Part shown: positions 41,859-50,437 of the stretch, piece by piece | How positions within the stretch are numbered: position 1 is the stretch's first letter | Layout: the number at the start of each line of letters is the position of its first letter | Assembly (NCBI GenBank): GCA_013388745.1 | Contig: JACAER010000056.1 | Coordinates: 1-64,000, forward strand | Source of the DNA: Chloroflexota bacterium | Lineage (GTDB): Bacteria; Chloroflexota; Anaerolineae; Aggregatilineales; Phototrophicaceae | Direction of reading: 5' to 3' | DNA: 64,000 nt | Made by a program: the position numbers and the translations under genes | The notes under the pieces: model-generated | Told to the model about the DNA's origin: nothing | The model's input: the letters and a program-made list of their open reading frames with translations, nothing else | Databases searched by the model: none

Positions 41859-44330
41859 ATGTCCGATTTTGTCTCCCATGAAGCCCCGGCGCGTGAGGTT
41901 GCCGCTCTGCCAGTCCTGCTCACGGGTAAACCGGTTGGCCGGGACACTTATCTGGCGCGCGTGTATGCGCAACTCAAGGTGAATCAGCCTGTACAGCTCA
42001 CCGGCGCGGCGGGCAGCGGCAAAACGCAGATCGCGGCGGCGCTGGCCGGGGCCTATACGCAGCAGCCCGGCGGCGTGCTCTGGCTGACAGTCAACCGGGC
42101 GCCGCTGGAAGAACTGCTGGTGCGTATCGGGCGCGCCTATAATCTGCGCGATGTCACCAGCAGCGAAAACCCGCTGGCGCTGGTCGGCAGCGTCGCCAGC
42201 GCGCTGATGCAGCATAAGCCGCTGCTGGTGCTGGATGGCGCCCTGGACGACACTGTTGCCGCCGAATTTATCAGCAAATGCGCGCAGGGCTTACCCTTGA
42301 TTCTTATCGCCGACACGCATATCGCGACGGTGCAGCCAGTGATCGAGGTGTTGCCGCTCGATCCACAGCCCGCCGCCGTGCTGTATAAGCAGATTTCCGG
42401 CGAAAGTGACGACGCGGCGATTGCCGAAGTTGTGCAGGCGCTGGCCTATCATCCCTTTGCCATCACGCTGCTTGCGGCGGCAGCCCGCAGCAGCAAGCAG
42501 CCCACGTCGCTGTACGCCAAAGCGCTGGCGCAGCTTCCCGCTGGCAGTGCGGTCAACAATGCGCTGACGATTGCCTTCAAGTCACTCTCTAATGCGCTGC
42601 AAGGGCTGCTGCTGATGATGAGCGCGACCTATGGCGGCGCGGCCTCTGCCGAAATGTTGAGTATGCTCAGCAATGCCCCGCTGGAAACAGCGCAGCAGGC
42701 GGGCAATATTCTGGCGGCGCAGTTTTTGCTTGAACGCTCGCAGCGTTACGGCAGCCCGTACTATCGCCTGCACCCGCTGACGCGGGCTTTCGCCCAAAAC
42801 ATCCTCAGGAACTCCAACCGTCTGGAAGCGCTGCAAGCCAAAGTGCGCGACACGGTGCTGGCCTACGCCCAAAAATACAGCAGCGCTGATCCAACGGCGC
42901 ACAACCGATTGGCCGCCGAAATGGAGGCTTTCCTGGCGCTGGCAAAAACCCAGGCCGACGAAGGCGAACGCGGCCCGGCCAATCAACTGGTGCTGGCGCT
43001 GATGCAGGCGGGCGATTTTGTCAAAGTGCGCGGTTATGTTTATGAACTGCTGCGGCTGCGTTATTTCGCCAGCGGCATGACCACCGCTTTCCCGGCCTAC
43101 GCCGCGCCGACGCCCGTGCGTCCGATCGTCGAAGACGCCGAAGAAGACGAAGCAGTCGAGGAAGAATCCGACGAGGTGTTCGCTGTCAGCGCGGTGCTGG
43201 ACGAAGCGCTGATGGACGCGGCAGGCGAAGAAGACGAGATCGACGAGGAGTTGATCGAGGACACCGGCGCGCAGGAAGCGGTCGCCGAGTCGGAGATCGA
43301 ACTCAACACCGATAACCTGCCGATGCTGCGCGCCGCGCTGACCCAGGCGCGGCAAAGAGGCGACAAAGACCGCCAGATCGCCGTTTTGAACGCGATCGGC
43401 AAGGCACAGGTCGATCAGCAGATGGAAAACGAAGCCATCGCGACGTATTCCGAGGTGCTCAACCTCTATGAATCGAAAGACGATGACAGCGGCGTGCTGG
43501 AAACGCTCGATACGCTCTCTGTCTTGATGACCAAAACCGATAATTCGCAGGCCGCGGTGCTGCACGCCACACGCGGCATTAAACTGGCCGAGCAGTTGGA
43601 CGATGCCGATACGCGCATGCACATGCTGATGACCCTGGGCGATGCCCGCCAGCAGTTGGGCGAAAGCGGCGAAGCGATCCGCGCCTACAGTCAGGCGTTA
43701 GAAATCGCCCGCAAGCGCGACGACAAACAGAACGAGGCGCTGTCGCTGTTCAAGCTCGGTTACGCGCAGTTGGACAACGGCGAGCCAGAAACGGCGATTG
43801 CCACGTGGGAACAAGCGCTGACGATGTTCCGCGAACAGCGGCGGCGCGAATATGAAGGGCGCGTGCTGGGCGGGCTGGGCACGGCCAACGCCGAACTCGA
43901 ACGCTGGAGCGAAGCCATCAACTATCACAGCTCGGCGCTGCATATCGCGCGCGAGGTGGACGACAAAGAAGAAGAAGCGCTGCAACTCAATAATCTGGGG
44001 CACGCCAGTGTCGAAGCCGGGCAGTTGGGGCAGGCTGTGCTGCGCTACCGCCAGGCGCTGCATCTGGCGTATCTGAGCGGTGACCGCGAAAATATCGTGA
44101 CGACGATTGTTGATCTGGCGCGGCTGCTTTCGCGCAGCGCACGCCATCTGACCGTCGCTGAACTGCTGATCGACGATGCGCTGCGGCTGGAACCCACCGC
44201 CCGCGATGTGCGCGCGCTCAAAGACCGCATCAGCGCGCAAATAGGTGGCGTGGATCAAGAGACACTGATCCCTGTCACGGGCACGGCACAGGATTACGCC
44301 GCCAACGCCTACAAACTGCTGGAAGGCTAA
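41859..44330 (+). CDS. STAND/NB-ARC-type ATPase with TPR repeats
   Basis: An 823-residue protein. An N-terminal P-loop module (about 30-340) has Walker A TGAAGSGKTQIAAALAGAY, Walker B KPLLVLDGALDD and a winged-helix-like segment PYYRLHPLTRAFAQNIL. A helical middle is followed by a very acidic linker (about 425-480, IVEDAEEDEAVEEESDEVFA and repeats of Asp/Glu). At least six TPRs follow (about 490-800), such as AIATYSEVLNLYE, AIRAYSQALEIARKRDD and AINYHSSALHIAREVDD. STAND proteins act as ligand-gated switches in regulation, apoptosis-like responses or phage defence. No effector domain is seen, so the role is open. Confidence 0.8.
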   Translation: MSDFVSHEAPAREVAALPVLLTGKPVGRDTYLARVYAQLKVNQPVQLTGAAGSGKTQIAAALAGAYTQQPGGVLWLTVNRAPLEELLVRIGRAYNLRDVTSSENPLALVGSVASALMQHKPLLVLDGALDDTVAAEFISKCAQGLPLILIADTHIATVQPVIEVLPLDPQPAAVLYKQISGESDDAAIAEVVQALAYHPFAITLLAAAARSSKQPTSLYAKALAQLPAGSAVNNALTIAFKSLSNALQGLLLMMSATYGGAASAEMLSMLSNAPLETAQQAGNILAAQFLLERSQRYGSPYYRLHPLTRAFAQNILRNSNRLEALQAKVRDTVLAYAQKYSSADPTAHNRLAAEMEAFLALAKTQADEGERGPANQLVLALMQAGDFVKVRGYVYELLRLRYFASGMTTAFPAYAAPTPVRPIVEDAEEDEAVEEESDEVFAVSAVLDEALMDAAGEEDEIDEELIEDTGAQEAVAESEIELNTDNLPMLRAALTQARQRGDKDRQIAVLNAIGKAQVDQQMENEAIATYSEVLNLYESKDDDSGVLETLDTLSVLMTKTDNSQAAVLHATRGIKLAEQLDDADTRMHMLMTLGDARQQLGESGEAIRAYSQALEIARKRDDKQNEALSLFKLGYAQLDNGEPETAIATWEQALTMFREQRRREYEGRVLGGLGTANAELERWSEAINYHSSALHIAREVDDKEEEALQLNNLGHASVEAGQLGQAVLRYRQALHLAYLSGDRENIVTTIVDLARLLSRSARHLTVAELLIDDALRLEPTARDVRALKDRISAQIGGVDQETLIPVTGTAQDYAANAYKLLEG

Positions 44331-44842
44331 GCGCGGCGCAGGTCTTCGCGCTATAAATTTTCGACGTGAGCAGGGGCTTTATGCGCCCTTGTCCGTTATC
44401 ACACGTGCGTATGCGGCGCATGCGCGCAGATTGCTCAGCCGCGCGGCGCGGTACACCCTTCAGTTTGGCAAATAGCCTTTGAGACCGTTGAGGCTGTTTT
44501 TCGACAGCCGGACGTTTTAATATCTGGCGGTATGCCTCGCCCCACAAAGCGCATGCACCCTCCATGAAATCGGCAGTCGCTGGCGGCTGTGAGACAGCGG
44601 GGTGACGTGCTATCCTGCGGAATAAAAGCGCACCCAAAGCACATGTGAGAGAGCAGGCTGTCATCGAAAAGGCTGATTGAGAGGTGTGCGCACGTTTAAT
44701 CCAGACCCGCACAGGATTACCGTTACATCTGATCCGCAAAAATGATGAGTTTCATTGCAGCAGTTCAGGTCAATTGTCACTGATGACAGAGCGATACTTT
44801 TCTTAGAATCGTTCTAATAACACAGTCACGATGGAGGCGATG
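44331..44842. other. long intergenic junction between G+C-rich core and the accessory island
   Basis: About 510 bases without a credible gene. Small frames on both strands show no coding signature. The base composition shifts here from GCGC-rich core DNA to the milder composition of the following region. No tRNA, integrase or flanking direct repeat was seen, so an attachment site cannot be claimed. The last 70 bases hold two inverted repeats listed separately. Confidence 0.6.
44775..44817 (+). promoter_or_regulatory. two inverted repeats upstream of the CMD-family gene
   Basis: TGTCA (44775-44779) and TGACA (44784-44788) flank CTGA. TTAGAA (44803-44808) and TTCTAA (44812-44817) flank TCG. 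Both are immediately upstream of the first gene of the regulatory cluster and could be operators. Confidence 0.4.
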
Positions 44843-45157
44843 ATGCCTGATTTGCCAGCACCTTATACCCGTATCCGCACAGAATTTCCCGAAGTTGCCG
44901 CCGCCTACGATGCACTGGGAAATGCTGTTCATGAAGCTGGTCCGCTGGATGACAAGACACGCCAACTGCTTAAACTGGCGCTGGCGGTCGGGGCGCGATT
45001 AGAAGGCGCGACCCACGCTCATACACGGCGAGCGTTAGAGATGGGCATTCCTGCTGATGCAATCAAACATGTGGTGCTGCTGGCAATGACGACACTCGGA
45101 TTTCCGACAACGGTAAGTGCTTATACCTGGGTCACTGACGAACTGGATAAATCATAG
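44843..45157 (+). CDS. carboxymuconolactone decarboxylase (CMD) family protein without cysteines
   Basis: A 104-residue AhpD/CMD-family protein. GPLDDKTRQLLKLALAVGAR, EGATHAHTRRALEMGIPADA and IKHVVLLAMTTLGFP form the core helices. AhpD-type members have C-x-x-C at the THAHT position; this one has no Cys at all, so it cannot be a disulfide reductase. I chose the ATG at 44843 because GGAGG ends 7 bases before it; in-frame ATGs at 44831 and 44840 are alternatives. It precedes the PhnD-like gene by 14 bases and is probably co-transcribed with the sensor genes. Confidence 0.8.
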   Translation: MPDLPAPYTRIRTEFPEVAAAYDALGNAVHEAGPLDDKTRQLLKLALAVGARLEGATHAHTRRALEMGIPADAIKHVVLLAMTTLGFPTTVSAYTWVTDELDKS

Positions 45158-45171
45158 CTGCGGGAGGGGAG

Positions 45172-46095
45172 ATGCGGCGGTCAGTGATCAGGGTATGCAT
45201 TCTGGTATTAGCTGTCGTGCTAAGTTCTGGATGTGCTGCCACCTCCAGTCAGCCTGGGATTCAACTCTCCAGCCTGCATCCTTTGCCTGCGCCACCTGCC
45301 AGTGAGATTATTCCACTGCGGATTTCCGTCGCAGCAGTGATCTCGCCACGGGGAACCGTCGAAAGTTATCAGCCTTTGCTGGACTACCTGAGTGACGCAC
45401 TGAATCGCCCGGTGGAACTGGTGCAGCGCCGCACCTATGAGGAAACCAATGATCTGGTCGAAAGCGGCGAGGTGGATCTGGCATTTGTCTGTACCAGCGC
45501 TTATATCACCGGACATGAGAATTTTGATATGCGGCTGCTGGTTGCCCCTGAAGTCAACGGCGCGACAACCTATCACTCTTTGTTAATTGTCCCAATTGAC
45601 AGTCCCGCACAGACGATGGCGGATTTACAGGGCACAGTCTTCGCCTTCACCGATCCTATCTCGAACAGTGGGCGTGTCTACCCGACTTATCTTGTGCAGC
45701 AGCTTGGTTTCACACCAGAAACCTTTTTCGCGCGCACCTTTTTTACCTATAACCATGACGATGCGATTCGCGCTGTCGCCGATCAACTGGCGGATGGCGC
45801 GGCAGTGGACAGTCTGGTGTATGAATACGCACTGGAACGCGACCCCACGCTCTCAGAACGGATACGCATTATTCATCGCTCGCCCGCTTTTGGCATTCCC
45901 CCTGTCGTCGTAAGTCCAAATATCCGTCCCCAGACCCAGGCGCTGATGCAAGAAACGCTGCTGGGCATGAGTGAGAATGCTGAGGGACGGGCGGCGCTGG
46001 CCAGCCTCGGTATTGATGCTTTTGTCCTGATTGACGATAGTGCCTATGATTCGGCGCGTGAACTGATCAGTGAGGTCGGGATACTGTCGCCATGA
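45172..46095 (+). CDS. PhnD-like substrate-binding lipoprotein (sensor component)
   Basis: A 307-residue lipoprotein: signal peptide with lipobox LSSGC (Cys 21), then a phosphate/phosphonate-binding-like fold (about 48-300) with LRISVAAVISPRGTVESYQP, LDYLSDALNRPVELVQRRTY, GEVDLAFVCTSAYITG and FTDPISNSGRVYPTYLVQQL, all typical of PhnD/TtrS sensor domains. No ABC transporter genes accompany it; instead its stop overlaps the histidine-kinase start (ATGA). It resembles the ligand-sensing module of TtrS and of the arsenite sensors AioX/ArxX, here as a separate lipoprotein. The ligand (tetrathionate, arsenite or other oxyanion) is inferred from context. Confidence 0.88.
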   Translation: MRRSVIRVCILVLAVVLSSGCAATSSQPGIQLSSLHPLPAPPASEIIPLRISVAAVISPRGTVESYQPLLDYLSDALNRPVELVQRRTYEETNDLVESGEVDLAFVCTSAYITGHENFDMRLLVAPEVNGATTYHSLLIVPIDSPAQTMADLQGTVFAFTDPISNSGRVYPTYLVQQLGFTPETFFARTFFTYNHDDAIRAVADQLADGAAVDSLVYEYALERDPTLSERIRIIHRSPAFGIPPVVVSPNIRPQTQALMQETLLGMSENAEGRAALASLGIDAFVLIDDSAYDSARELISEVGILSP

Positions 46096-47525
46096 GCAAA
46101 TCTCAAGCTGAGAAGTGGCTGCACCGTCTGTGGCTGATCGCTGGATCAGTCAACATTCGGGTCAAAATCCTCGGCATTGTGCTTGGTTTAGTATTTCTGC
46201 TGGGTTTTACAGTCACGGTGCAGGTGCGCCAACTTCTTGCTCAAAGCATGTATGTGCAGCTTGAGGAGCAGGCCGTCTCGATCACCCGCGATCTGGCAGC
46301 GCGTGCCACCGATCCCATCCTCATCAATAACCTCTATGCCCTGCAACAATTGATGCTTGGCGCGAAAACGACCCATACGGTTGTGCGTTATGCCTTTGTG
46401 ATAGATACGGAGGGCTACGTCCTGGCGCACACGTTCGCCGGCGGCTTTCCAGAGGGGCTTATCGAAGCGAACACGGTGTCCGCGCAAGCCTATGAGCATA
46501 CGGTTTTGCTTCAGACCGATGAAGGACAAATCTGGGATATCGCCGTTCCGATTTTTGATGGAAGGGTTGGCACAGCGCGGGTCGGCGTGTCGGATGCTCA
46601 GGTCGTCCAGACGATCAATGCCATCACCGGTCAGCTTTTACTAACCACCGTGCTGGTCTCCGCAGTGGGTATCACGGCTGCCGTGCTGCTGACCTGGGTG
46701 TTGACCCGTCCCATCCTCGCACTGGTACAGGTCGCCAAAGCTGTCGAGAAAGGTGATTTCTCGCAGCGTGTTCCCCGCTGGGCAGACGACGAGGTTGGCG
46801 AACTATCAAACGCCTTTAATGCGATGACCGAAGCGCTGGCAAAGAGCGACGCAGAACGCGCTGAACGCGACCAGCTCCGCGCTCAATATGTCAGTGGTTT
46901 TATCTCGGCTCAGGAGGATGAACGCAAGCGGATCGCCCGCGAACTGCATGACAGCACCAGCCAGAGCCTCACGTCGTTGATGATTGGTCTGCGTGCCCTA
47001 AGCGATAGTTGTTTACAGCCGGATATGCGCAGTCGGGCTGAGGAACTGCGCGCGGTAGCCAGCGCTGCCCTTGACGATGTTCACAGCCTGGCGCTGCAAC
47101 TACGCCCCAGCGTGCTGGATGATGTCGGCTTACCCGAAGCAATCAAGCGGCATGTGGCGGACTGTCAAAAACGGAATTCCCTGAATATTGACCTTGCGAT
47201 CACAGGGCTGGAGGACTGTCGCCTGCCCCCGGCTGTCGAAACCGCCCTGTACCGTATCACTCAGGAAGCGCTCACCAATGTCATTCGACATGCAAAGGCA
47301 GAAACAGCCAGCATCTTTATTGAACGCAGTAACGATAAAGTGCTGGCAATCATTGACGATGATGGGCAGGGGTTTGATCCAGAGTTCGTCGAACGACAGG
47401 ATGGTCATCTGGGGTTATACGGAATTCGTGAACGTGCTGAACTGCTGTCCGGGCATCTGGTCATCGAATCCGAACCCGGCACTGGCACGAGTCTTTATGT
47501 AGAGATACCTTTATCTCAAAAATGA
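46092..47525 (+). CDS. NarX/UhpB-type sensor histidine kinase
   Basis: A 477-residue kinase. Membrane helices at about 22-42 and 175-200 bracket an extracytoplasmic sensor domain of about 130 residues. A HAMP domain follows (LTRPILALVQVAKAVEKGDF to about 255), then HisKA_3 with His 286 in RIARELHDSTSQSL. The HATPase_c domain carries ALTNVIRHAKA (N box), IDDDGQGFDPEF (G1) and GHLGLYGIRERAELLSGHL (G2). It probably receives the signal from the lipoprotein encoded directly upstream and phosphorylates the response regulator encoded 12 bases downstream. Confidence 0.93.
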   Translation: MSKSQAEKWLHRLWLIAGSVNIRVKILGIVLGLVFLLGFTVTVQVRQLLAQSMYVQLEEQAVSITRDLAARATDPILINNLYALQQLMLGAKTTHTVVRYAFVIDTEGYVLAHTFAGGFPEGLIEANTVSAQAYEHTVLLQTDEGQIWDIAVPIFDGRVGTARVGVSDAQVVQTINAITGQLLLTTVLVSAVGITAAVLLTWVLTRPILALVQVAKAVEKGDFSQRVPRWADDEVGELSNAFNAMTEALAKSDAERAERDQLRAQYVSGFISAQEDERKRIARELHDSTSQSLTSLMIGLRALSDSCLQPDMRSRAEELRAVASAALDDVHSLALQLRPSVLDDVGLPEAIKRHVADCQKRNSLNIDLAITGLEDCRLPPAVETALYRITQEALTNVIRHAKAETASIFIERSNDKVLAIIDDDGQGFDPEFVERQDGHLGLYGIRERAELLSGHLVIESEPGTGTSLYVEIPLSQK

Positions 47526-47537
47526 GGTTTTACGGCA

Positions 47538-48194
47538 ATGATACGCATCATCGTGGCAGATGACCACACGGTACTGAGAGCGGGGCTGCGCATGCTGCTG
47601 GATGCCCAGTCCGACATTACGGTTGTTGGTGAGGCGGGCAGCGGGGCAGAACTGCTTGGTTTGACGGCACAGCTTCAGGTAGACTTGATTCTTCTGGATC
47701 TGTCTATGCCGGGACTCGGCGGACTGGAAACCTTACCTTTGCTGCGAAAGACCTGCCCGACGGTGCGGATTCTCATTCTGACCATGCATGACGATGAGGG
47801 CTATTTGCGTCAGGCGCTGCACGAGGGGGCATCCGGTTATGTCCTGAAAAAAGCGGCAGACAGCGAACTGATTGCGGCAATTCGGGCGGTTATGCGTGGC
47901 GAGGTCTATGTCCATCCCTCGCTGACCCGCAGTTTGCTGGAAGACCTGCTGCCCTCAAATGGAATTGACGCCGTCAGTCCGTGGGATGCGCTGAGTGAGC
48001 GCGAGCGTGAAGTGCTGCTGCTGGTCGCACGCGGACATACCTCTGCCAGAATCGGCGAAACCCTCAGTCTCAGTGCCAAAACGGTTGAAACGTATCGGGC
48101 GCGGGGCATGGAAAAATTGGGGCTGCGTTCCCGCGCTGCACTGGTTCAATTTGTACTGTCTCACAACCTCCTCTCCCACGATCTGGCTTCATAA
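47538..48194 (+). CDS. NarL/FixJ-family response regulator
   Basis: A 218-residue regulator. The receiver has acidic D8/D9 (IIVADDHTVLRAG), phosphoacceptor Asp 54 (LILLDLSMPGLGG), the switch Thr (ILILTMHDD) and Lys in YVLKKAADSEL. The C-terminal LuxR-type helix-turn-helix reads LSEREREVLLLVARGHTSAR, LSLSAKTVETYRARGMEKLG. All key residues are present. It is the likely activator of the downstream molybdoenzyme operon; candidate sites lie at 48241-48296. Confidence 0.93.
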   Translation: MIRIIVADDHTVLRAGLRMLLDAQSDITVVGEAGSGAELLGLTAQLQVDLILLDLSMPGLGGLETLPLLRKTCPTVRILILTMHDDEGYLRQALHEGASGYVLKKAADSELIAAIRAVMRGEVYVHPSLTRSLLEDLLPSNGIDAVSPWDALSEREREVLLLVARGHTSARIGETLSLSAKTVETYRARGMEKLGLRSRAALVQFVLSHNLLSHDLAS

Positions 48195-48240
48195 ACTTGG
48201 CTGTCGGGAATTTCCCTACAATCTCCGACATTCTTGCGGA

Positions 48241-48296
48241 CTTTTCCTGATACCGCCTCTTTTCCTGCCGACCTATATTGGTAGTACAGGTCCTGT
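48241..48296 (+). promoter_or_regulatory. candidate response-regulator binding region before the reductase operon
   Basis: CTTTTCCTG occurs twice in direct orientation, at 48241-48249 and 48259-48267 (18-bp period). The inverted repeat ACAGG-T-CCTGT lies at 48286-48296, and its right arm carries the same TCCTG core. The set sits 45-100 bases upstream of the FeS-protein ATG and could bind the NarL-type regulator encoded next door. Confidence 0.45.
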
Positions 48297-48340
48297 TTGT
48301 AGCGCCATGCTTCGTCAGCTACGGAAAGGAAAAGAACGTT

Positions 48341-49270
48341 ATGAGCGATAAAGAGACAGTTAAACAGGAGGCGGATCTCACCCGGCGCAATTTTTTGAAA
48401 GGGTTGATGGGTGCGGCGGGAGCAGCAACGGCGCTTGCTGCCTACGAAACACTTGTCAACAATCCAGAGGGGCTGCTGGCTCAAGAAGATGTTGCCAGCC
48501 CTGGCACTGTGACAGCACTGAGCAGTGCCGATGATGGGCAGGTTGACATTCTTGAGCGAATGCGGGCCGAACTCAGCCAGGCGCTCCAGAAACCGGTGGC
48601 AGACCGGCGCTGGGTCATGGTCATTGACCTGCGGAAATGTGTCGGCTGCCACGCTTGCACGATTGGCTGCGTGGCAGAAAACAAGCTGCCTCCCGGTGTT
48701 GTTTATCGCCCTGTGCTGGAAGAAGAATGGGGAACGTATCCCAATGTGGGACGGCGCTTTATACCGCGTCCCTGTATGCAGTGCGACAACCCGCCCTGTA
48801 CACCGGTCTGCCCGGTGAATGCCACCTTCAAAAACGCGGAAGGCATCGTCGAGGTGGATTATGACCAGTGCATCGGCTGTCGTGCCTGTCTCACTGCCTG
48901 TCCCTATGGAGCGCGGACATCGGACTTCGGACTGACCTATACCGAAGGGCTGCCGGTGGCGGATGGTCTGATTGCCGGGCGTCTCAATGCTGAGGGCTAT
49001 GAACGTGCTGCCAATTTTGAATACGGTGAAGCCCGTGCTCGTCAGGGACGCGAATCGCCTATCGGTAATGCCCGTAAATGTCATTTCTGTCTGCATCGTA
49101 TCCATGTGGGTGAACTGCCTGCCTGTGTGACAACGTGCATCGGGCGCGCGACGCTGTTTGGTGATGCTAACGACCCGGACAGCCTTGTTTCCGAGATGAT
49201 CGCTCAACCGAACATGATGCGCCTCAAAGAAGAGCTGGGCACATCACCGCGCGTGTATTACCTGGTGTAA
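48341..49270 (+). CDS. Tat-exported 4Fe-4S electron-transfer subunit (TtrB/PsrB-like)
   Basis: A 309-residue protein. A Tat signal ([20 protein letters not shown]) directs it out of the cytoplasm. The ferredoxin part (about 90-290) has sixteen cysteines in four groups: [41 protein letters not shown] and CHFCLHRIH with PACVTTC. This is the arrangement of TtrB, PsrB and NrfC-type subunits. It passes electrons from the NrfD-like quinol oxidase to the molybdoenzyme. AAAGGAAAAG precedes the ATG at 48341; an upstream in-frame start would add a non-Tat extension. Confidence 0.93.
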   Translation: MSDKETVKQEADLTRRNFLKGLMGAAGAATALAAYETLVNNPEGLLAQEDVASPGTVTALSSADDGQVDILERMRAELSQALQKPVADRRWVMVIDLRKCVGCHACTIGCVAENKLPPGVVYRPVLEEEWGTYPNVGRRFIPRPCMQCDNPPCTPVCPVNATFKNAEGIVEVDYDQCIGCRACLTACPYGARTSDFGLTYTEGLPVADGLIAGRLNAEGYERAANFEYGEARARQGRESPIGNARKCHFCLHRIHVGELPACVTTCIGRATLFGDANDPDSLVSEMIAQPNMMRLKEELGTSPRVYYLV

Positions 49271-49285
49271 GGGAGAAGACTCATC

Positions 49286-50437
49286 ATGATTACGGCGAAA
49301 CGAGTGCTTTATGTGCTGGGCATTGTCGCCCTGATTTTGGGACTTTACGGCTTCTACAGCCGTCTGTTCATCGGTGAACGCGACGTGAACTATGGTTCCT
49401 ATGTCACCTGGGGTTTGTGGGTGGCGATGTATCTGTTCTTCGCGGGTATCGCGTCGGGTTCTTTTGTTATTGCGACACTGGAATATCTCTTTGAAATTCC
49501 TCTGTTTAAAGGCACTGGAAAACTGGCGCTCTGGGCGGCCATGGTGACACTCCCGGCGGCATTAATCTCTATCGGGATGGATCTCGGTCATCTGGAACGC
49601 ATCTGGAAGGTGTATCTGCAACCCAATCCGACCTCTTTGCTGGCACAGATGGTCTGGGGCTATACCCTTTTTGGCGGGGTCATCCTGCTGTCGTTGTGGT
49701 TAGTCGCCCGACATGGGCATCGCTCCACTTTTGCGGTCAAAGCACTGATGATGGTGGGCTTTGTGATGGCCATCTTTGTCAGCGGTGGTGTGGGCGCGCT
49801 GCTGGGTGTGAATGCCAGCCGTGCAATCTGGCATGTGGGTCTGCTGCCCGCTCAGTTCCCCATTTTCTCGCTGGCAACCGGGGTCGCGCTCATGCTGACC
49901 ATCATCAGTTTCTTTGGGACGATGGAAGACGCGATTCGTGTGCGGTTACAGCGGGTATTGAGCATCGGCATGATTGTCCTGCTGCTGGTTAAGACTTACC
50001 TGCTGTGGTCGGATTTTTCGATGTCGCTCTACAGCGGCGTGCCGCAGAACGTCGATGCCATCAACGCCGTGATGTACGGCGATTACTGGTGGTCGTTCTG
50101 GATTCTACAAATTGTTCTGGGAACGATCCTGCCCATTATCGTCCTGATTATGCCGAACTGGTCAAAAAATCGACTGCTGGCAGGTTTGACGGGCATCGTG
50201 ATTCTGGTTGGTTTCGCGGCAGCGCGGGCCAACATCGTCTTCCCGGCATTGTCGATCCCCGAACTGGAAGGGATGGCGGAGGCTTTTAGCGGTCCGCACC
50301 TGAACTTTGATTATTTCCCCAGTCTGATGGAGTGGTCACTCACGATTGGTGTCGTCGGGCTGGCGACCCTTGCCTATTTGATCGGAATTGACCGTCTGCC
50401 GTTTCTCAAACAAACACCGTCGGAGGTGACACAATGA
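49286..50437 (+). CDS. NrfD/TtrC-like membrane subunit
   Basis: A 383-residue integral membrane protein with about ten hydrophobic segments. YGSYVTWGLWVAMYLFFAGI, SGSFVIATLEYLFEI and MDLGHLERIWKVYL carry the conserved small-residue and charged positions of the NrfD/PsrC family. It would oxidise menaquinol and hand electrons to the FeS subunit. It has no haem-binding motif. It starts 15 bases after the FeS gene and its stop overlaps the start of the catalytic subunit gene (ATGA). Confidence 0.92.
   Translation: MITAKRVLYVLGIVALILGLYGFYSRLFIGERDVNYGSYVTWGLWVAMYLFFAGIASGSFVIATLEYLFEIPLFKGTGKLALWAAMVTLPAALISIGMDLGHLERIWKVYLQPNPTSLLAQMVWGYTLFGGVILLSLWLVARHGHRSTFAVKALMMVGFVMAIFVSGGVGALLGVNASRAIWHVGLLPAQFPIFSLATGVALMLTIISFFGTMEDAIRVRLQRVLSIGMIVLLLVKTYLLWSDFSMSLYSGVPQNVDAINAVMYGDYWWSFWILQIVLGTILPIIVLIMPNWSKNRLLAGLTGIVILVGFAAARANIVFPALSIPELEGMAEAFSGPHLNFDYFPSLMEWSLTIGVVGLATLAYLIGIDRLPFLKQTPSEVTQ

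Noticed and set aside
44435-44644. 69-codon minus-strand Cys-rich frame
   Set aside because: No start signal or conservation-like pattern, and the cysteines are scattered without motif spacing.
44331-44842. Attachment site or integrase-linked boundary of the island
   Set aside because: The composition changes here, but no tRNA, integrase gene or direct repeat pair was found on either side.
45172-46095. Phosphonate ABC transporter binding protein
   Set aside because: No permease or ATPase gene accompanies it and it overlaps a histidine-kinase gene, so a sensor role is more likely.
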